Of a stretch of 64,000 bases of DNA, positions 60,798 to 64,000 are shown piece after piece. Source of the DNA: Chromatiaceae bacterium (GTDB taxonomy: Bacteria > Pseudomonadota > Gammaproteobacteria > Chromatiales > Chromatiaceae); assembly GCA_024235215.1 (NCBI GenBank), contig JACKMU010000002.1:619668-683667 (forward strand), in the 5' to 3' direction. Under the pieces are notes generated by a model. The model saw only the letters and a list, made by a program, of their open reading frames with translations, was not told where the DNA came from and did no database searches. Within the stretch, counting starts at the first letter, position 1; the number at the start of each line of letters is the position of its first letter. Made by a program: the position numbers and the translations under genes.

Positions 60798-61331
60798 TCA
60801 AGCATCGCGTTCGATCTTGAAGGTGTTGAACACCACATCGGCGGCAAGCTGCCGGGCGCCATGGTTGACTGCATCCAGGATATCCCCGTCGCTCCAGCCC
60901 ATGCCCCGCAGCTCATCCAGATTGGCCGCAGTGATCGAATTGGAATCGTCTACCGCCTGCAACACCAGTCTGATCAGCGCCTTCTCCCGCGCCGCCAACG
61001 GGGCATCCGCCAAATTGGCGCGGGTGGCCGCCACCTGCTCCGGTGTCCAACCAGCCATCTGAATCAGCAGCCCCGTATTCAGATCCACGCAGTAGGCACA
61101 GGAGTGGCCTACCGAAGTGAGCATGCGCACCACCGCCAGCAGTGGAAACGACAGGTTGGGATGGTTCATGTAGTAACCGATATAGTCCCACTGCTGCCGC
61201 AGCCAGAGGGGGTTGAGGCTGAAAATGCGCATGGCGTTCGGTACCGACCCCATCATCTGCTGCATTTCTGAATAGATCCGGGCCACCTCCCCGGTGGCCG
61301 TCTCGGGTGACTGCATGGCAATGAGTGACAT
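60798..61331 (-). CDS. Carboxymuconolactone decarboxylase/AhpD-family protein
   Basis: The 177-residue protein is all-helical, with the AhpD-like CxxC motif SVGHSCAYCVDLN near residue 92. The nearby His is the expected proton relay. Such proteins act as peroxide-related thiol reductases. Start ATG 61331 (MSLIAMQSPETATGEVA) fits the family; the longer frame is antisense to the methyltransferase region and was rejected. It is the third gene of the TetR operon, 19 bases after the methyltransferase. Confidence 0.85.
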   Translation of the reverse strand: MSLIAMQSPETATGEVARIYSEMQQMMGSVPNAMRIFSLNPLWLRQQWDYIGYYMNHPNLSFPLLAVVRMLTSVGHSCAYCVDLNTGLLIQMAGWTPEQVAATRANLADAPLAAREKALIRLVLQAVDDSNSITAANLDELRGMGWSDGDILDAVNHGARQLAADVVFNTFKIERDA

Positions 61332-61350
61332 CTTGTTGACTCCTCTCGGG

Positions 61351-61821
61351 TTATAACCAGCGGCGCACACGCCGCTTGTAATGGCGGTAGGCATCGCCGA
61401 AACGGGACTCCAGGTGCGCCTCTTCGTGGCGGATGACGCCATAGCGCAACAACAGCCAGATCAGCGGGGCGAAAAGCATCGGCCACCAGGTATGCAGCAA
61501 CGCGGATACCCCGGCCAGGATCAGCCAATCCCCCAAATAGATGGGGTTGCGACTGTAGTGAAACGGTCCATCCGTGCACAACGCATGCGCTCCTTTGTAC
61601 GGGTTGACCGTGGTGTGGTGGCGGTACAAAGTGAGCAGCGCCCAAGCAAACAACAACACACCGGCAGCGACCAGCAGCCAACCCAGTGGCCGGGCCAGGA
61701 CGCCCCAATCCAGCGGCAGCGGGGCCTGATGGCGATCCAACCACCAACCACCGACCATGGCCGCGGCGTAAGGAGCGGGAGGTAGCACCAGGGTGCGGGG
61801 GCGTTGCGTTTCGTTTTTCAT
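61351..61821 (-). CDS. Isoprenylcysteine methyltransferase-like membrane protein
   Basis: The 156-residue protein has four to five membrane spans. The C-terminal ICMT/PEMT-type SAM-binding pattern is present as HYSRNPIYLGDWLI and RHEEAHLESRFGDAYRHY. Bacterial members methylate unknown small or lipid substrates. It overlaps the TetR gene by 4 bases (ATGA) and is thus in its operon. The pair with the CMD protein suggests a TetR-controlled response to an organic compound or oxidant. Confidence 0.83.
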   Translation of the reverse strand: MKNETQRPRTLVLPPAPYAAAMVGGWWLDRHQAPLPLDWGVLARPLGWLLVAAGVLLFAWALLTLYRHHTTVNPYKGAHALCTDGPFHYSRNPIYLGDWLILAGVSALLHTWWPMLFAPLIWLLLRYGVIRHEEAHLESRFGDAYRHYKRRVRRWL

Positions 61822-62438
61822 CCTGCGCCTTCAGTGGTGATCGAATACAGATAGTCTTCCAGTTGAGCGAGACAAGTGCAGAAGGCTGCTTGTGATTGAA
61901 GGTTTTTTGCCAGACCAACACAGCCCCAAACCGAGGACACCAAAAATAACGCAGCCGCATCCAGATCCACCCCGGAACGCAACTGCCCCTGCTCACGGGC
62001 CACAGCCAGTCCGTGCCGCAGGGTGCTACGCCAATCCTCCACCAGCCGGTTGAGGGCGGCGCGAAAGTCCGCATCCAGCGGGCTCATCTCCTGCATGAGA
62101 TTGTTCACCGGACAGCCCAGCGCCACCTCCTCTGTACTCAGATTGACACGCCGTGCGCGCATCACCTCCCGCATAGCCTGCAAGGGCTGTGAGGAACAGC
62201 GTACCGGCTGCAACAGCATAGCGTCGAATGCCGGCCGGATGACCTCCTCTATCACCGCCAGTCCAAGCGTCTTCTTGTCCGGAAAATGGTGGTAGAGCGC
62301 CCCCTTGGTCAACCCGGTATCATCCAGAATGCGGGCCAGACTGGCGGCCTGAAAACCATGCCGGTGGATCTCCTGAAAGGCCGCTTCCAGGATGCGTCCA
62401 CGGGTGATATCGGGCTGTTTGGTAGTTAACGGTGACAT
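61818..62438 (-). CDS. TetR-family repressor
   Basis: The protein is about 206 residues, with an N-terminal helix-turn-helix (RILEAAFQEIHRHGFQ, then DDTGLTKGALYHHFPDKKTL). The C-terminal ligand domain resembles AcrR-type (EEVALGCPVNNLMQEM, quoted in part). ATG 62438 is chosen because the operator ends at 62451; an ATG at 62450 would abut it. Neither has a clear Shine-Dalgarno. It leads the operon with the methyltransferase and CMD genes and most likely controls itself. Confidence 0.87.
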   Translation of the reverse strand: MSPLTTKQPDITRGRILEAAFQEIHRHGFQAASLARILDDTGLTKGALYHHFPDKKTLGLAVIEEVIRPAFDAMLLQPVRCSSQPLQAMREVMRARRVNLSTEEVALGCPVNNLMQEMSPLDADFRAALNRLVEDWRSTLRHGLAVAREQGQLRSGVDLDAAALFLVSSVWGCVGLAKNLQSQAAFCTCLAQLEDYLYSITTEGAG

Positions 62439-62450
62439 GCGGACAATCAT

Positions 62451-62468
62451 ACATACCGGTCGGTATGT
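62451..62468. promoter_or_regulatory. TetR-type operator palindrome
   Basis: ACATACC-GGTC-GGTATGT is an exact inverted repeat with 7-base arms and a 4-base centre, of the ACATACCxxxxGGTATGT class used by many TetR/AcrR-type repressors. It lies immediately upstream of the TetR gene, over its expected promoter. Confidence 0.7.
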
Positions 62469-62965
62469 GTCAAGTCGCAAGATCGGACAGTGCACCCTAC
62501 TCCGGAACAGGCAAGCAGCCAGCGGGGACAAATAAGCCCTCCCCGGTACTGCCGGAACTGAATCAAGGGAGTGATCCGTATAGCGCGGAAGGCTCGCTTG
62601 AATTGCCCCGTATCAACCGTCTTATTTCCGTCTATCTGGGTGAAGTCCTGCCGGGCAATCTCCTCCGGCGTGTTACGTGAGAGTGTGTCGAGATACATTT
62701 GGGCAGGTCTCAAACACCGCTTTTGGTTCTCCGGTTTGAGGAGAAAGTTATCCAGTGATTTCGAGAGGATATCCTGCGAGCAGGGAGTATCACTGGACCG
62801 CGGATGCTGAAGTCCACGCCTGATATTGAGTTTCCCGATGTCGTGAGATAGCCTTGTGATCAGTAGTGATTTGCGCCGGAAAAGTGATGGAGATAGTCAG
62901 ATGCAGAAAATATTGGCTACACGGATTACGGCTATTGACTATTGGCCCGCTCGGGCTAAATAACT
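62469..62965. other. Gene-poor region with nested inverted repeats
   Basis: This 497-base stretch has only short frames with no family match. TCCAGTGAT (62751-62759) and ATCACTGGA (62789-62797) form a 9-bp stem that encloses CCTG/CAGG. CTCAAAC near 62710 pairs with GTTTGAG near 62734. It may hold a decayed element or an unannotated RNA; I cannot name it. GC falls towards its right end. Confidence 0.4.
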
Positions 62966-62974
62966 GTTAGAAGC
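62966..62974 (+). repeat. Left member of a 9-base complementary pair around the AT-rich gene
   Basis: GTTAGAAGC here is the exact reverse complement of GCTTCTAAC at 63930-63938. The form recalls the GTTRRRY/RYYYAAC ends of integron cassettes, although the last base does not fit the consensus. Confidence 0.4.
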
Positions 62975-62991
62975 AAAAGGAAAAAATAGAA

Positions 62992-63927
62992 GTGCCAATA
63001 TTTGAAATATCTGAAAAATTACTACTTCCTGTAGAGCAGAAGAATTTCTCCCTGGAAAAGGATTTACAAACCTTAGTAGAAGGGAATCTCGGAGCGGTAT
63101 TCAATTGCCGGTTAGTGGCTACCGAGTTTTCAACCGGAGCACAACATGCAGGAAGAATTGATACTTTGGCACTCTCTGAAGAAGACAATCCAGTTATTAT
63201 TGAATACAAAAAAGTAGAGTCATCGGAACTTATTAATCAAAGTTTGTTTTATCTGTATTGGATTCAAGATCATAAAGGGGATTTTGAGATCGCAGTTCAA
63301 AAAACTCTAGGCAACGGAGTGCAGGTTGATTGGTCTGATGTAAGAGTTATTTGTATAGCTCCAAATTACAAAAAATACGATCTACATGCTGTGCAGGTAA
63401 TGGGAGCAAATATCGAACTGTGGAAATATCGTCTCTTTTCAAATAACAGCCTATATCTAGAAGAGGTGTTCCACAATACGAAAGCTTCGCCAACTGTTTC
63501 CCAAACAATAGATAAAAATCCGGTCATGGTTGAGGCCGGAAAAAAGGCTGCACAGGTTAGAGCAACAGCCCTCTACACTTTCGATGAACATTTAGACGGG
63601 AAATCAAAGAAAATACAGGAGCTTGTCTACAGTATCAGAGAATTTGTTACGGGGTTAGACTCAGCTATAGAAGAGGTTCCAAAAAAATTCTATGTTGCTT
63701 ACAAGGCATCACAAAATATTGTGTGTATGGAGGCAAAAAGCAAGAACATAAAATTATTTGTAAAGCTGAAGCCCGGTGATGTCACAGAACCACCTAGCAG
63801 TTATAGAGATGTCAGCAATATCGGGCACTATGGTACAGGTGATGTTGAATTTACTATCACATCAGAAGAAGAGCTTGAAGAAGTAAAAAAGTATGTAGAA
63901 ATGGCATACAACAAGGTAGGTGGGTAA
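62992..63927 (+). CDS. PD-(D/E)xK nuclease-like protein with a DUF5655-like C-terminus
   Basis: The 311-residue protein starts at GTG 62992, behind AAGGAAAAAATAGAA. The N-terminal half has the nuclease-like core: GRIDTLALSE supplies the Asp, and VIIEYKK supplies E-x-K, near residues 45-75. INQSLFYLYWIQDHKGDFE follows in part. It resembles DUF91/NucS-type endonuclease folds. The C-terminal half (about 205-310, SKNIKLFVKLKP and IGHYGTGDVEF) matches DUF5655 in style. The gene is clearly AT-richer than its neighbours and alone, which suggests transfer. Possible roles are defence or an accessory cassette gene; no partner is visible before the window ends. Confidence 0.78.
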   Translation: MPIFEISEKLLLPVEQKNFSLEKDLQTLVEGNLGAVFNCRLVATEFSTGAQHAGRIDTLALSEEDNPVIIEYKKVESSELINQSLFYLYWIQDHKGDFEIAVQKTLGNGVQVDWSDVRVICIAPNYKKYDLHAVQVMGANIELWKYRLFSNNSLYLEEVFHNTKASPTVSQTIDKNPVMVEAGKKAAQVRATALYTFDEHLDGKSKKIQELVYSIREFVTGLDSAIEEVPKKFYVAYKASQNIVCMEAKSKNIKLFVKLKPGDVTEPPSSYRDVSNIGHYGTGDVEFTITSEEELEEVKKYVEMAYNKVGG

Positions 63928-63929
63928 AG

Positions 63930-63938
63930 GCTTCTAAC
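63930..63938 (+). repeat. Right member of the 9-base pair, with attC-like sequence after it
   Basis: GCTTCTAAC is followed by AAAATGCTCATCGTG, in style close to the 5' part of an attC site. The window ends 62 bases later, so the matching 3' part cannot be checked. Confidence 0.35.
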
Positions 63939-64000
63939 AAAATGCTCATCGTGTCGAGTTAAATTCAGATCTTCGGGATCGAAAAGGAGTTTGTGAAATT

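Noticed and set aside
1..64000. CRISPR arrays, tRNA and rRNA genes
   Set aside because: No regularly spaced direct repeats, cloverleaf with CCA-type end, or conserved rRNA blocks were seen on either strand.

Overview
The window is a GC-rich stretch (roughly 58-60% by eye) of a bacterial chromosome. It is most likely from a gammaproteobacterium able to live without oxygen. The evidence is a complete Rnf complex, a 2-oxoacid:ferredoxin oxidoreductase, pyruvate phosphate dikinase and a tungsten-type aldehyde oxidoreductase with its own FAD subunit, alongside several GGDEF/EAL proteins and a large hybrid kinase. This mix recalls sulfur-oxidising lineages such as the Chromatiales and Sedimenticola-like bacteria, but the assignment is inference. 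I saw no rRNA, tRNA, CRISPR array or intact insertion sequence.

Layout. 1-5860: a minus-strand operon for a three-subunit aldehyde ferredoxin oxidoreductase (ferredoxin, AOR, FAD protein) plus a MoaD-like protein, with moeA divergent. 5997-16380: a PilZ-DUF1631-GGDEF-EAL protein, a patatin-like esterase, isoaspartyl peptidase, small membrane proteins and hypothetical genes. 16535-20335: one very large TIR-nSTAND-WD40 protein that must start at TTG. 20384-27813: a minus-strand surface-sugar operon that begins with UDP-sulfoquinovose synthase (SqdB), continues with NeuB-, NeuC- and NeuA-like genes for a nonulosonic acid, and ends with a frameshifted sulfotransferase and a GT-B transferase.

28817-35893 is the most unusual part. 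A minus-strand operon encodes a TIR protein, a MoxR-like AAA+ ATPase, a vWA-like protein with a degenerate metal site, and an 827-residue protein that fuses an unknown N-terminal module to TssB-like and TssC-like (type VI sheath) domains. No other type VI gene is in the window. I read this as a candidate, possibly undescribed, conflict system in which a sheath-like protein is paired with a MoxR/vWA switch and a TIR effector. An MFS transporter gene ends 5 bases upstream of the TIR gene.

36176-50340 is an energy and carbon module: rnfB, a 1647-residue 2-oxoacid:ferredoxin oxidoreductase, rnfCDGEA, a small NqrM-like protein, a plant-type ferredoxin-NADP reductase and ppdK. Together these could drive reduced-ferredoxin-dependent pyruvate synthesis and its conversion to PEP. 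A near-consensus FNR box lies upstream of rnfB.

50597-60687 holds a 1997-residue hybrid kinase with three periplasmic binding-protein domains, a receiver-histidine kinase, a NarL-type regulator and a GGDEF/EAL protein. The right end has a TetR-methyltransferase-CMD operon with a clear operator. It also has an AT-rich nuclease-like gene flanked by complementary 9-mers that recall integron cassette ends.
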